A stretch of DNA of 64,000 nucleotides, taken from Acorus gramineus (lineage: Eukaryota; Streptophyta; Magnoliopsida; Acorales; Acoraceae). Shown here in pieces: positions 25,947-37,045 of this stretch (position 1 is its first letter; every line of letters starts with the position of its first letter). Where the stretch lies: positions 930,001-994,000 of the forward strand of contig JAUJYN010000018.1 in the NCBI GenBank assembly GCA_030737835.1. Reading direction: 5' to 3'. Made by a program: the position numbers and the translations under genes. Under the pieces are notes generated by a model. The model saw nothing but the letters and a program-made list of their open reading frames with translations, ran no database searches and had not been told where the DNA came from.

Positions 25947-26122
25947 CAAAACAGAACTTTTTTACTGGTAAGAATTTACACGTGATGACAATGTATTGGT
26001 TGTTACAGGGCGAAACATATAGTGTGCTAGGATCTTGTTATGTAGCACACTACAGACTTCTCTCTGTAACAACCAATACATTGTCTCCACGTATAAACCT
26101 TTATCGATAAAACTCTGTTTTC
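25947..26122 (+). repeat. Fold-back element upstream of the EMB8-like gene
   Basis: The left arm (25947-26008) pairs with the right arm (about 26060-26122) over roughly 60 nt at about 85%. The core caatgtattggttgttaca is paired by tgtaacaaccaatacattg. Inside, agtgtgcta and tagcacact form a second stem. A third diverged copy of the core lies near 25892-25910. This looks like a MITE or a long hairpin. It ends about 310 bp before the gene's ATG. Confidence 0.6.
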
Positions 26123-26433
26123 GAGATGGGCGAGTGGAGGACAATCTCTTACTGCAAAGAGTTTACAAGTGTTGATATTGTATTAGGGTCCGTTTGTTTT
26201 AAGATAAAATCTCCGTATGGACTAGTTTTTGGTAAAAATAGTTACAAATGGATGTTTGAGAACTTAAAAAAAGAGCAGTCAAGTTGTTACAAAAAAGAGA
26301 ATGCAGTGTGTTATCCATGATCCCATCCCGAGGATCCCGATCCAGACATTTCGGTCTTCTGCAACGGAGCTAGTGACAAACTACTTTTATATCGTTTTCC
26401 CTCCGAACCCACCCACCCCCCATTTAATAAGCG
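26123..26433 (+). promoter_or_regulatory. Upstream region of the EMB8-like gene
   Basis: This is the interval between the fold-back element and the start codon. A weak TATA-like tttatat lies at 26387-26392, only about 45 bp before the ATG. It could serve a short leader, but this is inference. No clear cis element stands out. Confidence 0.25.
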
Positions 26434-29400
26434 ATGGTGAGGACCGCCACCATCGGCTCCTCCGCCGTTCGCTTCCTCCCCCCCCCCTCCCCTCCGCCCC
26501 TCCCCCTCCGCCTCCACTGCCTCCGCCTCCACTGCCTCCGCCTTTCCTCCCCTTCCGCCTCCACCGACATGGTCCCGGCCAACGCCACGTCTTCTCCGTC
26601 GGACTCCCTCCGCTTGGAGATCGTCGGCGCCGGACGTTCGTTGGTTCACCGGCTTCCAAGCCTGAACCGTCCGTACAAGCCCTTCCCGGTGATCGGCTGG
26701 AACTGCCACACGGAGACCATCTTCGCCGCCTTCTTCCGGGCTCTCCCGGACGTCCGGTATCGGAGGGAGTGTCTCCGGACGAGGGACGACGGAGCGGTCG
26801 CGCTCGACTGGGTTTGCGGCGACGACAGGGAAATCCCCGCAGCATCTCCGGTTCTGATACTCCTGGTTCGTATATGCAATCCATGTAGGGTTTTAATGGT
26901 GATTCGGTGAATGACGGTAACTTTGGTCAGACATTTGAATTTGTTGTTCTGTAAAGTTTATATGACACATGAGAAATGCAGCCAGGTCTCACCGGAGGGA
27001 GCGGGGACACATACGTGAGGCACATGCTTGTGAAGGCGAGGAGCAAACGGTGGAGGGTTGTTGTTTTTAATAGCCGCGGCTGCGCTGATAGCCCTGTCAC
27101 CACTCCTCGGGTACATACTTTCAACTTAGCAATTTGAATGGGCACATGCTTGGGGCATTGTTTCTTGATTATACCCTTTCAAGGTGGAGAATTTGTTTGT
27201 TGTGGCCTCCCACTATCCGTCTTTGAACCAATTGTTGATTATGCTTTTGTAAGATCAGTTTTCAGATAGTTGATCCCAAAAGTGGTATTTTAAATTTAAC
27301 TTTTTGTTTGGGATTTTTGTTTTTTATGTGTTTAAAAGTTTCACAAAACAGCTTTGATGAAAAAAACTGATTGAGAATAAGCTTGTATGAAAAAAAATAA
27401 ACTTGTTCATCATAATTTTTTTTTTTTTGAGAAAGTGGTTTTTGAAAATTGGTTCCAACGGGGTCAAGTTGATAGGTTGTAAATTTCCTATCATGGAATG
27501 TCTTCATGGGTGTCAGAACAAATTGATCATGAGATTGGAATGTGCATTTGGAAGTTATTATTGTGCTTTGTCATTGTAGTTGTTGATAGATGGTTCTCAC
27601 TTTTTTTATCATGTGGACTTCATGAGTTACTGTTTGATATGCAGTTTTATTCGGCTTCCTTTACAGAAGATCTTCGTCATGTGGTTAAGCATGTTGGGAC
27701 TCGTTACCCTGGCTCAAGATTATACACTGTTGGTTGGTCCCTAGGAGCTAATATTCTTGTTCGATATCTGGCTGAGGTAATATACGGTTGAATGTGCCTT
27801 TTTATTGTTTCATTAGAATGATGGTCAAGTCTATCATGCAACCGCCATGGAGCAGGTTTCCTAGGATTATTTTTGTCAGTGATTTTGATTTGGAACCAGG
27901 AGCAGTTAAGTATATCGACCAAGTTCACTTGCTTGAATTTAAATGCTCGTGAATGCTGGGATGTTGTGTTAGAAATCATGGTTTGGCCAGAGAGCGGAAA
28001 TTTTAACTTTTGACTAGATTTGACACATTGGATTGGAGTGTGTTGGGGACAATAAAAATCTTTCAATTGCAATCAGTGAGAGGATAGGTCTGGTCCAGTG
28101 AGAGTTCAATGCCACAAAATGTTGAGGGAGTATGCATTAGATGACTTAGTGAACTGAGAACTTGTAAAGGCCATTTTTGTCACACATGGATGCATTTCTG
28201 TATCAGAAGTTTTGCCACTCATGTCATGTGCATAATACAAAAAAAGTTTGTTTATGGTTGGGGCAAAAGCAAAACATGTGATCAGGGATATTCATTTGCA
28301 TATATTGAATGGGTTCTGTTTCATGTACTTCCGCTTCTAGATGGTCTGTCATCACAGGCTCTAGTGGACCTTGAATCGATATAAAATATTATAATTCCTT
28401 TAGCTTGTGCTTTGATTCATGTTCTTTCCATTTCTCCTTTTACCTCCATCCTGCCTGGTAGCTCAGATTTTATCAATTTTGATCTTTTTTTTTTTTTTTT
28501 TTGAGACAAGGTAGACTCTTGCTATCAATTTTGATCAATTTTCATTTTATCAATTTTGATCTTGTACATTCTAAACATTGAATATTCTGCTAAACCTCCT
28601 TTGATATTTTTGTCCTACCTTCTACACCCTCCCCCCACGTTCCGGTGCTTTCATGTGTCCATTAGAAAATCTGGATTTCTGTTTTTTTCTTGCTTCCTCC
28701 GGATTTAACTCCCTGACTGATGCAACTTAGTTTCTTATCCACAATACAAAGGGATGCATGCCAAGTATCCATCTCCGACCCATTTGTTTCTATTCTCTTT
28801 TCTAAGAATTTTATACATTTCTTTTTGCTTCGGATCCATTCTACTGCAGCACTACTATGGTTTTGAATGGAAATACCCTATAATTGCTTTATCGAACCAT
28901 CAACTAAATCCATCATAGGTTTCTTCTCATAGCTGGTCACCAGGTCCCTCCATCACCACCTTCCCTTGGAAGGCAATTGAAACAGAGCCAGTTTTGTTCA
29001 CATCTCAGAAAAGATATGGGAAAGCCTTGGCCAGAGTTTTATACCCTTTCTATACGTCAAGCCAAAGACAGATATCTTCTGCACTCTTCTTTTTTAATCT
29101 GGTTTCTAACTCAATTTTTATTTTCTGACTTTAGAATTCCTTCCAATAGGCTGACAGCTTGCAGGTTCATTGAGATCTTTATTTAAATCTCCCTCCACCA
29201 TCATACGAGTGTGATCTAATGACTTTTGCCCATAATGCCTCAGGATGAGCAACATAACCATTTTCCCATCAATGCTTAATTCATTTGAAGAAGATCCAGG
29301 ACCCCTGCTCCCCCTTTTGTCTTCTTTATACATGTGGCCTCACAGCAAGATTAGTGAATTCTCCACTCATTATTTGCCTCATTCCATAAAACTGTCGGAA

Positions 29401-31356
29401 GCCTCAATCTTATCAATAATTTCTTTTGGAATTGGGCAAACTAACTTGAAAAATTTGGAGAGATTTGAAAGTGGTGCCTTGGAAAATGAGCTTATCTTCA
29501 AAATTCAAATCTAATCACCTTGCTTTTCCAGTCAGCTATTCTTCTTAATCTTTCCACTAATGCACCCCACTCTTGAACTCTTATGCCCTTTTTGGGTAGT
29601 GGAATGGGGAGAAAATTGATTGGAATAGGGATGAATAAGCCCAAAAACCTGTGTGTTTGCAAGGAATAGTGTGTTTAGCTATGCAGCCCACTATACACTT
29701 TATATCCACCATATAAACTCTCTTTTGGACATTTGGTAAGTTTTTTTCATATTCTTTAACCTGATCAGTCATCAGAACTCTTAATAAATCCTTTTGTTTT
29801 CTCCATGCTATACATATGACCTAATATTTTGCTCAATGGTTGATGGTAGGCTCTGTCAGTACACTCTGCGTATTAACTAAGGAAGATCTCGTGGCTTCCT
29901 CCTCTTTCTTTCATAATCAGACACACCCAATTTCCTTGTTAAAGTCTATTCACAGATTTCCAAGTTGGATGACATTTATTCTTGTCCCCTTTTTTCGATG
30001 CTGCTCATCCATGGAAAAATAAAACGGTACTTCGTCAGTCTTAATGCCGTGGAAAAATAAAACAAGGGTAAGATAACAAATTCTGTCCACAGAGGATCAA
30101 TTTTCTAAAATATATATAGTTGTTCCTTTGAGAGGAAATTCTGTGCAGGCTGAGATTCAATTGTGTAGATTTTTCCATCATTGCTGCTATTAAAATTCTT
30201 CCTTAAACCATTTTACATCTCTCTCTGCAGGAATCTCATAATTGTGCTCTTTCAGGGGCAGTATCCTTGTGCAATCCTTTTGATTTGGTACTTGCCGACG
30301 AGAATTTTCACAAAGGCTTTAATGTTGTCTATAACAGGAGTCTTGCTAGAGCACTGCAGAAGATCTTCAAAAAGTAAATATGGGATATTTTACTTTAACA
30401 ATATTAATAGAACTTGCTTTCATGAAGAGTACTTTAGCTAAAATTCATGTTACTTCTAATTTTTGCAGGCACGCACTCCTCTTTGTAGATATGGGGGGAG
30501 AATACAATATTCAAGCAGCAGCTAATCCACGGTCAATTAGGGAGTTTGATGAAGGGCTGACACGTGGTAATCCTTTAACTAAGATTTGAGCCACTGAAAG
30601 CCATCTCCTTTGATAATCATCTCCTGAGTGCTAATGGTCCTTTCAACCTTTGCAGTTTCCTTTGGTTTCAAGTCAGTTGATGAATACTACATCAATGCGA
30701 GTAGTTCCCGTTCCATTGCACACGTGCATACTCCTTTATTGTGTATTCAGGTAACGCCCATTACAAATATTTTAACTGTACATGCTCTCATTGGATGTCC
30801 AATATGAATGGATTTCTAATAATAGCTACATTGTGTTCTTGTTTACCAATGTAAAATATTTCATTTTATCAAGATAGTCCATGACTTTTGAATCAATTAT
30901 ACCTGATTCGCTGATATTTTCTAGGCTGCTAATGATCCATTTGCGCCAGGCAGGGGAATTCCTCGGAAAGACATTGAGGTATATGATACAGACATAATTT
31001 ACATTTCTCAGTGCATGTATTCTGCATACCTATGTCTTTTCCATGTAATATGAAAAACGTTCAATCTGTGCATATGCGTTTACATGTATTCAATGATATA
31101 AACTTGCAGAATATGTGACAAATATGGATTTCAGGAGAATCCCTACTGCCTTCTGATAGTGACTCCGGAAGGCGGACATCTTGGGTGGGTTGCGGGTGAT
31201 GAAGCTCCATTTGGTGCACCATGGACAGATCCTGTAGTCATGGAATTCTTGGAGCATCTTGAAAGTGGAAGTATTGAAAACCCTTCTCCCTTCCAAGCAA
31301 ACAGTGCCGGACAATCTCCAGATATCCTGCATCAATTTGAAAGCATAATGAGCTGA
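26434..31356 (+). CDS. EMB8-like: EMB8-like alpha/beta-hydrolase, 8 exons, 434 aa
   Basis: Exons: 26434-26865, 26982-27110, 27645-27776, 30231-30373, 30469-30566, 30656-30750, 30925-30978, 31135-31356. All seven introns are GT-AG and the frame stays open. It belongs to the plant embryogenesis-associated EMB8 / YheT-like esterase family, whose substrates are poorly known. Family motifs: HTETIFAAFFRALPDVRYRR (about residues 91-110), PGLTGGSGDTYVRHML (start of exon 2), FNSRGCADSPVTTP, nucleophile elbow GWSLG with Ser219, Asp347 in AANDPFAP, and His376 in TPEGGHLGW, giving a complete Ser-Asp-His triad. The N-terminus is Ser/Pro/Arg/Leu-rich without acidic residues before about 45, so a plastid transit peptide is possible. 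Met46 is an alternative start. Exon 1 is very GC-rich with an RLHCLRLHCLRL duplication; later exons are not. Intron 3 (2454 bp) holds a truncated LINE tail. The gene appears intact. Confidence 0.93.
28471..28536 (-). mobile_element. Severely 5'-truncated LINE tail in intron 3
   Basis: A T-run (28485-28502) followed by gagacaaggtagactcttgc is flanked by perfect 14-bp copies of tatcaattttgatc (28471-28484 and 28523-28536). The tail resembles the 3' end of the LINE at 36663 (T-run, then gaggcaaaggtagactatc). Only about 20 bp of LINE plus its poly(A) inserted, a typical abortive L1-type event. A third copy of the target word sits at about 28549. Confidence 0.65.
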
Positions 31357-31600
31357 ATTTGTACACCCACCAATAATTATTCATATATACGATGAAATTG
31401 ATTCATTATATGCATCATTTTGCAGTGATAATATTTGTTCTCCGCATGCTTTGGCCTGACGGTTGGGACTTGGGACATTGCCACTGCTTGTGAGGGTCTG
31501 GGATCCAATTATAGTACCCCCTGTTTGGGGTGAAGCATAAAACCGGAATACGGGGGAATGCATGAGAATAAGAAAAAAAAAGAGTTGCTTGTTTTGCAAG

Positions 31601-31606
31601 AATAAA
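31601..31606 (+). terminator. Possible poly(A) signal of the EMB8-like gene
   Basis: An AATAAA hexamer lies 245 bp after the stop codon. Plant signals are loose, so this is only a plausible site. AT-rich sequence without a gene follows to 32170. Confidence 0.35.
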
Positions 31607-32170
31607 CTTTGATAGCTATTCTTAGATAAGCTAGGATAACATGCGATAACTATTCTAGGGTGTGTTAGAATTGTTTATGAGGATGTTTATCTATGACAAT
31701 AGATAAAAATATTTTACTCTATCATTTTAAAAAACTTATTTCATCTAACACTTACACATTCAAAAACTGTTATTCATATCATATATACATCTCTCACACT
31801 TATTCTCATACAAACATTTATGTAGGGGTATAGTTGTGATTTAAAAAATCAAACTATTTTTCATCCCTTATCCATTACTTATATTTACTTTTATTGAAGG
31901 TGACCAAACAATAAAATTGTCACTTTTATGTTTTTCAATAAGAATAACAAGAAATAAATCAAATAAATTTTTTTTTATTGTGCATGGATTGTTATCTATC
32001 ACGGTATAGTTATCAGGGGTAAATAACATTATATCAATATAATTCATAAATGTGGAATGGGGGTGGATATAAGTCAAATAAACATATTTGTTTGAAAGGA
32101 ATATATGTGTGTAATTATATTTGATTATGTGAAAATAAACTAATATGGGTGATTCTATTAGTCCAAGTGG

Positions 32171-32366
32171 TCTCACATGTTAAATTACTTGTCATCCCCT
32201 TATAAATCAGAGTCGCATTATTTTTTTCACCTTTTATTAATATTTATCCACATATAATTCACATTTGATCTCACATGTTAAATTACTTGTCATCATCTAT
32301 TGTAAATCAGAGTCAAATTGTTTTTCCATATTTTATAAATACTTATCCACAACTTACTCACATTTT
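32171..32366 (+). repeat. Diverged ~98-bp tandem duplication
   Basis: Both copies start tctcacatgttaaattactt (32171 and 32269) and continue with aaatcagagtc and an AT-rich end with tatccaca words. They have diverged by roughly 15-20% by eye. 32367-32700 is AT-rich with no gene. Confidence 0.7.
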
Positions 32367-32699
32367 ATTAGTAACTTATTCATATTTATCTATAACTTAT
32401 CCATAGTTAACAAAACAATAAAAATTTTATTATTATAATTTCTAATTAGAATAACTAAAAATACAATCAAATAAAAATTCTCTTGCGTCCGAAACCGTTG
32501 CACACTTTTTTGCCAATGCAGAGGATAGTGAGGGAGTTGAGGAGGTTGGTGGGCTGCTATATTACTGGTCCCTGCCTTTCAAGAAGCTAATGAATTGTGG
32601 GCTACGGGGAAGTCTTCATGCAAATAGGATAATCACAAACCTGACTAACCCTAACCTTCAATTGGTCATATCGTCTGGTGATTGATTGATCTAGTTAAG

Positions 32700-32970
32700 A
32701 CTAACTTTGGTCAGTTCGGTCAATATTGAATAACACAATTTATTAATGAATTACACTGCCAATGAATCGAACTACACAGTCAATTGTTGGGTACATGTGT
32801 CACTCTCTTATTGGATACTAATGGTACTGACCAAACCTAGGCTTGATTGGATCTGATAGGAGGGTGACACCTGTATCAAACAATTAGCTGTGCAACTCGA
32901 TTCATAGACTATGTAATTCGATTAATAGAATGTGCAGTTCAATATTTACCGGACTAACCAAAGCCAGTCC
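32700..32970 (+). repeat. Diverged inverted repeat (fold-back), centre near 32840
   Basis: The left arm (from actttggtcagttcggtc at 32703) pairs with the complement of the right arm (ending gactaaccaaagcc at about 32966) over about 130 nt with many mismatches. Shared words include aatattgaa and the gtgtcac stretch. It directly adjoins the perfect palindrome at 32960-33056, so the two may be one fold-back element. Confidence 0.6.
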
Positions 32971-33056
32971 TAATTTGATCCGGACCCATGAATTATATTA
33001 AATTATTTATTAATTTAATATAATTCATGGGTCCGGATCAAATTAGGACTGGCTTT
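32960..33056 (+). repeat. Perfect palindrome, 46-bp arms, 5-nt loop
   Basis: Arms 32960-33005 and 33011-33056 are exact reverse complements, starting aaagccagtcctaatttgat and ending with its complement. The loop is tttat. With no mismatch in 46 bp the arms must be young, or kept identical, or an artefact of cloning or assembly. Confidence 0.9.
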
Positions 33057-33079
33057 GAACGATGAATTTAATTGAAGTA

Positions 33080-33480
33080 AATATATGAAAAACCACTGAA
33101 GTACATGTTAAGAAAATAGAACAATGAATGATGGAACTAATGTTCTTATGAATCAAACCAAAGCACTATGAATTGAACTGAACAATGTATAAATTGAACT
33201 GAACAATGTATAAATCGAACTGAACACTATACAAATTGATCTGAATTACTTTTTAACCGAATTGAACATTTCATGAATGGAACTAAAGTACTTATTAATA
33301 GAAGTGAACAATGAATTAATCGAATTAAAGTATTTATTAGCTGAATTGGATAATGAATTAATTGAACTGAAGAACTTAATGAGCTGAACTGACTGTGTAT
33401 GAAAATTAACTAAGATACTTGTTAATTAAACTGAACAATTTATGAATGGAATTGGGGTCTTTATGAATCAAACTGAAAAC
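33080..33480 (+). repeat. Degenerate minisatellite (~20-bp unit)
   Basis: Repeated variants of gaactgaacaatgtataaat, clearest as adjacent copies at about 33177-33235, with drifting versions on both sides (gaattaattgaactgaag, gaatggaactaaagtactt). It lies next to the palindrome and may be part of the same element. Confidence 0.6.
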
Positions 33481-33854
33481 TCATTTTCAAAGTAAATGTT
33501 AATTAAATGTCACTATTGTTTGATTTGTAAATACGTGGGTTTAAGGGAAAAGATGGAAAGAAAATTGGAGTTCAAGGGAGGTTGAGGGAAGGAATGAAGA
33601 AAAAGTGGAGAATTTCAGGACCAAGAGTGAGAAGAAAAGTAAGTTCGTTCGTGATGAATATTCAGGCTGATAGGATCTGAACCTTGATTTGAGTAGTAGT
33701 GATTCATCGTTGGGTGCAGTTATCCCGGCCATCCTGATTGTCAATCCCACCGTGCAATATTCCCAAAAAAACATGGTTTTTCATTTTCATAAAACAAGAT
33801 GTGAAGCCAGCTCGTTGAGGGGGAGGCTCAATAGTCCCAAGAGGCCCATGGATT

Positions 33855-34015
33855 GGGTGAGGTATTTAGTCCCACATCGCCTAATGGGAGGAGATAGTTT
33901 GTGCTTATATGTGAGCACAGCTCTTACATACCAAGATGCATTTTAAAGCCGTGAGCCTATTTAAGGACAAAGCGGACAATTTCTTTACTGTGTAAGCTTG
34001 GGACGTTACACAAGA
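33855..34015 (+). repeat. Repeat with snRNA-type promoter words
   Basis: agtcccacatcg at 33868-33879 matches the plant snRNA upstream sequence element RTCCCACATCG. After 26 nt comes tatatgtg (33906). The segment ends ttgggacgttaca, like the end of short terminal-repeat (TRIM-type) or other dispersed plant repeats that carry agtcccacatcg. No snRNA sequence follows. The class is uncertain. Confidence 0.35.
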
Positions 34016-34159
34016 TTAATCCCACCACCTATACATGGTTATTTGACAGGGTGTTATCGAGCCAAGTCCATTAGGTTGACAGAGGTGTCATCGAGAAAAG
34101 CTATCAAGTTGACTGTAGGCCATCGAGAAAACACTATCAGGTTAACACACCTCTGTTGA

Positions 34160-34497
34160 ACTGGATGCAAAGAGATTATGAAGAAACAATTCGATTAGTT
34201 CCTGTCAAACTTGGGACTAGTTTTGACACTAAATATGTCAAAAAGAATTTTTTTTTATTTATTTTTCTTACCAAACATGACATTGGAACACAATGTCACC
34301 TAAAGCATTCATAAAAAAAGAAAAAAGAACTAGATGCAAAGAGATTATGAAGAAACAATTCGACTAGTTCCTGTCAAACTTGGGACTAGTTTTGACACTA
34401 AATATGTCAAAAAGAATTTTTTTTTATTTTTTTTCTTACCAAACATGACATTGGAACACAATGTCACCTAAAGCATTCATAAAAAAAGAAAAAAAAA
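34160..34497 (+). repeat. Tandem duplication of 169 bp
   Basis: 34160-34328 is repeated at 34329-34497 with only a handful of differences (for example actggatgc and actagatgc at the starts). The unit holds ttgggactagttttgacac. The near-identity implies a recent event. Confidence 0.85.
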
Positions 34498-34689
34498 ACA
34501 TGGCATAAATTTCACAATAAGTTTATCAGATATTCAGAGTATTCCACATAAGATCATATTTTTCACTTTTATTCCGTTGGTGATCAAAATGAGAATCATG
34601 CAACATTTTTTAAAACAAATAAACTTCGTTGATTGCTGAAAAATCACTATATAGGTGTCACATGGGAATGGATGAAATGATATTTATTT

Positions 34690-35720
34690 CATTGGTTGAA
34701 GAGGTACTAGTTTTTGTGTAAACAAAAAAAATAAGATATAAAAAAATGGCATCCTCACATAGATATCCATGCAGGTTTGACAAACATCTGTCAACATGTT
34801 TAAGCTACATTCGACGAAGGGTAGTCGTCTGAAGCGCATCGACTTGACACACATCTGTCGAACTAGGAGTCTACAGACAAATATAGTGGAGATTTGATCG
34901 ATGCTTGTCGTCTAAAGCCCATAAGGTTGACACACCTCCAATTGAACTGGGGGTCTACAAACAAACAAATTTAAATCATACATTTCTCTAACAATACCCT
35001 ATCTTCATTTAACTTTGAATAAAAAAAACATTTCTCTAATGTAAGGGTTTTAAACCAAACAAATGTAATCATAATCATAACTTGCAATCCAAAAAAAAAA
35101 AAACCCAAACCATATTTCTTTAAAATGCTCTAAATTCCTATCAAAACCCTAATTTACAATATAAAATAACCTCAATACTTATAATTTAAGGGTTTAAATC
35201 AAACAAATGCAATTGCAATCCTAGTTTTTAGTCCAAAAAAATTAAAAAATAGAGCACAAACCATACATTATCTAAAAATGTCCTAATTTCTTATTAAAAC
35301 CCTAACTTCCAATAAAAAAAATTTAATGATTAAAAAATAAAAAGAGATTTACTAACTTATGAATAACTAATAACAATGGATGTAAGTGAGATTTGAATAA
35401 TCATTTACCCTTTTTTTAGGTTTGGGGGCATTGAGGGAGGCTGACAGAGAGGGCTGTAGACGAGGATCACTGTCGCGACAGACTCACAATGGGCTCAAGG
35501 TAGACTGATTCACAACGGACTCACAACACCATTGTATGTGAACGAGAAGAATAAAAAAAAGGAGAGAATGGGGAGAAGAAAGAGGATCGACTTTTGAAAA
35601 TGGGTAGGTGGTGGGATTGTGATTTCATTAATAATATCTTTATTATGAGGTGGGGTTGATGAAAAATAAAATGGGAGGTGGGAGGTTTAAAAAGGTGGTG
35701 GTCCTAATAATTTAGGTGGT
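34690..35720 (+). repeat. AT-rich non-coding repeats, unidentified
   Basis: The part at 34780-34970 shares phrases with 34070-34165 (gttgacacacctcc beside gttaacacacctct, each followed by ttgaactg). 35030-35320 looks like two diverged copies of a ~165-bp unit with words such as aaaccctaa and caaacaaatg. 35400-35720 is purine-rich. No gene was recognised. 35721-36662 is AT-rich with nothing I can name. Confidence 0.4.
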
Positions 35721-36662
35721 GGGAGTAACCCCACCCTTCATCATTTCCCATGTGTCACACTTTCTACTTTATATATGCATATACATATACAACAATTCAG
35801 GTAAAGGCGCTGTTACACTCATATCCATTTTCAGCCCCAAATCTAGCTCTGTATGCGTCAATAGATTTCTATCGACGCATATGCTCACGTTAATAAGTTA
35901 TATAATTCGAAAGATTTTTTTTACACTTTCTATAAATACATCTATACAATTTATTGAAATATATGTTTCATTTTTTATAAAAATATATACTTTATTAAAT
36001 AATATATACTATTTTTAAAAAATTTAAAATACACGTACATTAAAATTGAGAATGGATGTAACATTATCTTCTTGATAAATGAAAGAAAATGTGATGTGTC
36101 CTCACTGGACCATCCTGTTAAGGTCATCTTTTATTAAACTTTTTAATGCTTATCTGGTCAAAGTACCGGGTTTCGATAACGAGGACGTCTTTATCGAGGA
36201 TAAAAGGACACGTAATAGTTGTAAACGTTTTAAATGCGAAAGAATCTTTTGTTTATTTAAATGGATTCTTGTAAGATTTTTATTTTTTATTTCATGATGA
36301 GTTACATTTTTAATGGACTATGACAATCAATCCTATAACTTTCATTTATTGTCTAACATATATAACATTACATTAATATATAATAATTTTATTTATAAAG
36401 TATGTAATTCATTTCAATATATACTTTGTCAAATAAATATATATCTTAAAAATTTTAAAATATGTCAATATATTTGTTAAAATTTATAAGTTGCAATGGA
36501 TATATTTTAGTTTAAAATAAGTAGTGATGTTTGGAAATACAATTTGGATTATTTTGCTTTTGCAAGAAGTTAAAAGTTGTAAATGTGTTTTCAAATCCCA
36601 CAGCTTTGAATAATTAATTGAAAAATATGACCCAACATTTTAGTTATAAATGCTACTTTAAA

Positions 36663-37045
36663 TTAGGTTTTTTTTTTTTTTTTTGAGGCAAAGGTAGACT
36701 ATCTACCACGATTTCTATTAATAGAGGTGTCGTAGTACATGTCTAAATACAAGAGTAATTCTAAAGATACAAGAAGAAAGAACAAAAAGTGAACAACTAG
36801 AAAATAGAGGGAAGAGATAAGGATGGGGCGTGGCAAAAGAGGTATCTGCCGCTCCAGGCCTCCCAAGGCACGTCACGTACTACATGTACACGTGCAGGCG
36901 GCCGCTGAAACCAACAGACTGGGTGCCCGCAAGCCCTCGTCCCCATCCCCGAACCAGACCCACTAGGTCCTCCCAAGTGTTCTCTATGTAAGTCGGTTGA
37001 TGCTTGAATATCACCGCGTTCCTTGTGCGCCACACCGACCATATT
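36663..37045 (-). pseudogene. LINE 3' end: C-terminal coding part, 3' UTR and poly(A)
   Basis: Minus-strand reading starts WSVWRTRNAVIF (complement of about 37005-37045), continues with KHQPTYIENTWEDLVG-like residues, and is followed by a short non-coding tail and a poly(A). It is the last piece of the split LINE. The bases atatt at 37041-37045 are the left copy of the S1 target duplication. Confidence 0.8.

Noticed and set aside
26301-26888. Other frames over exon 1 (195 aa on plus, 132 and 165 aa on minus)
   Set aside because: They are shadows of the GC-rich first exon. Only the 26434 frame matches the EMB8-like family and splices in frame.
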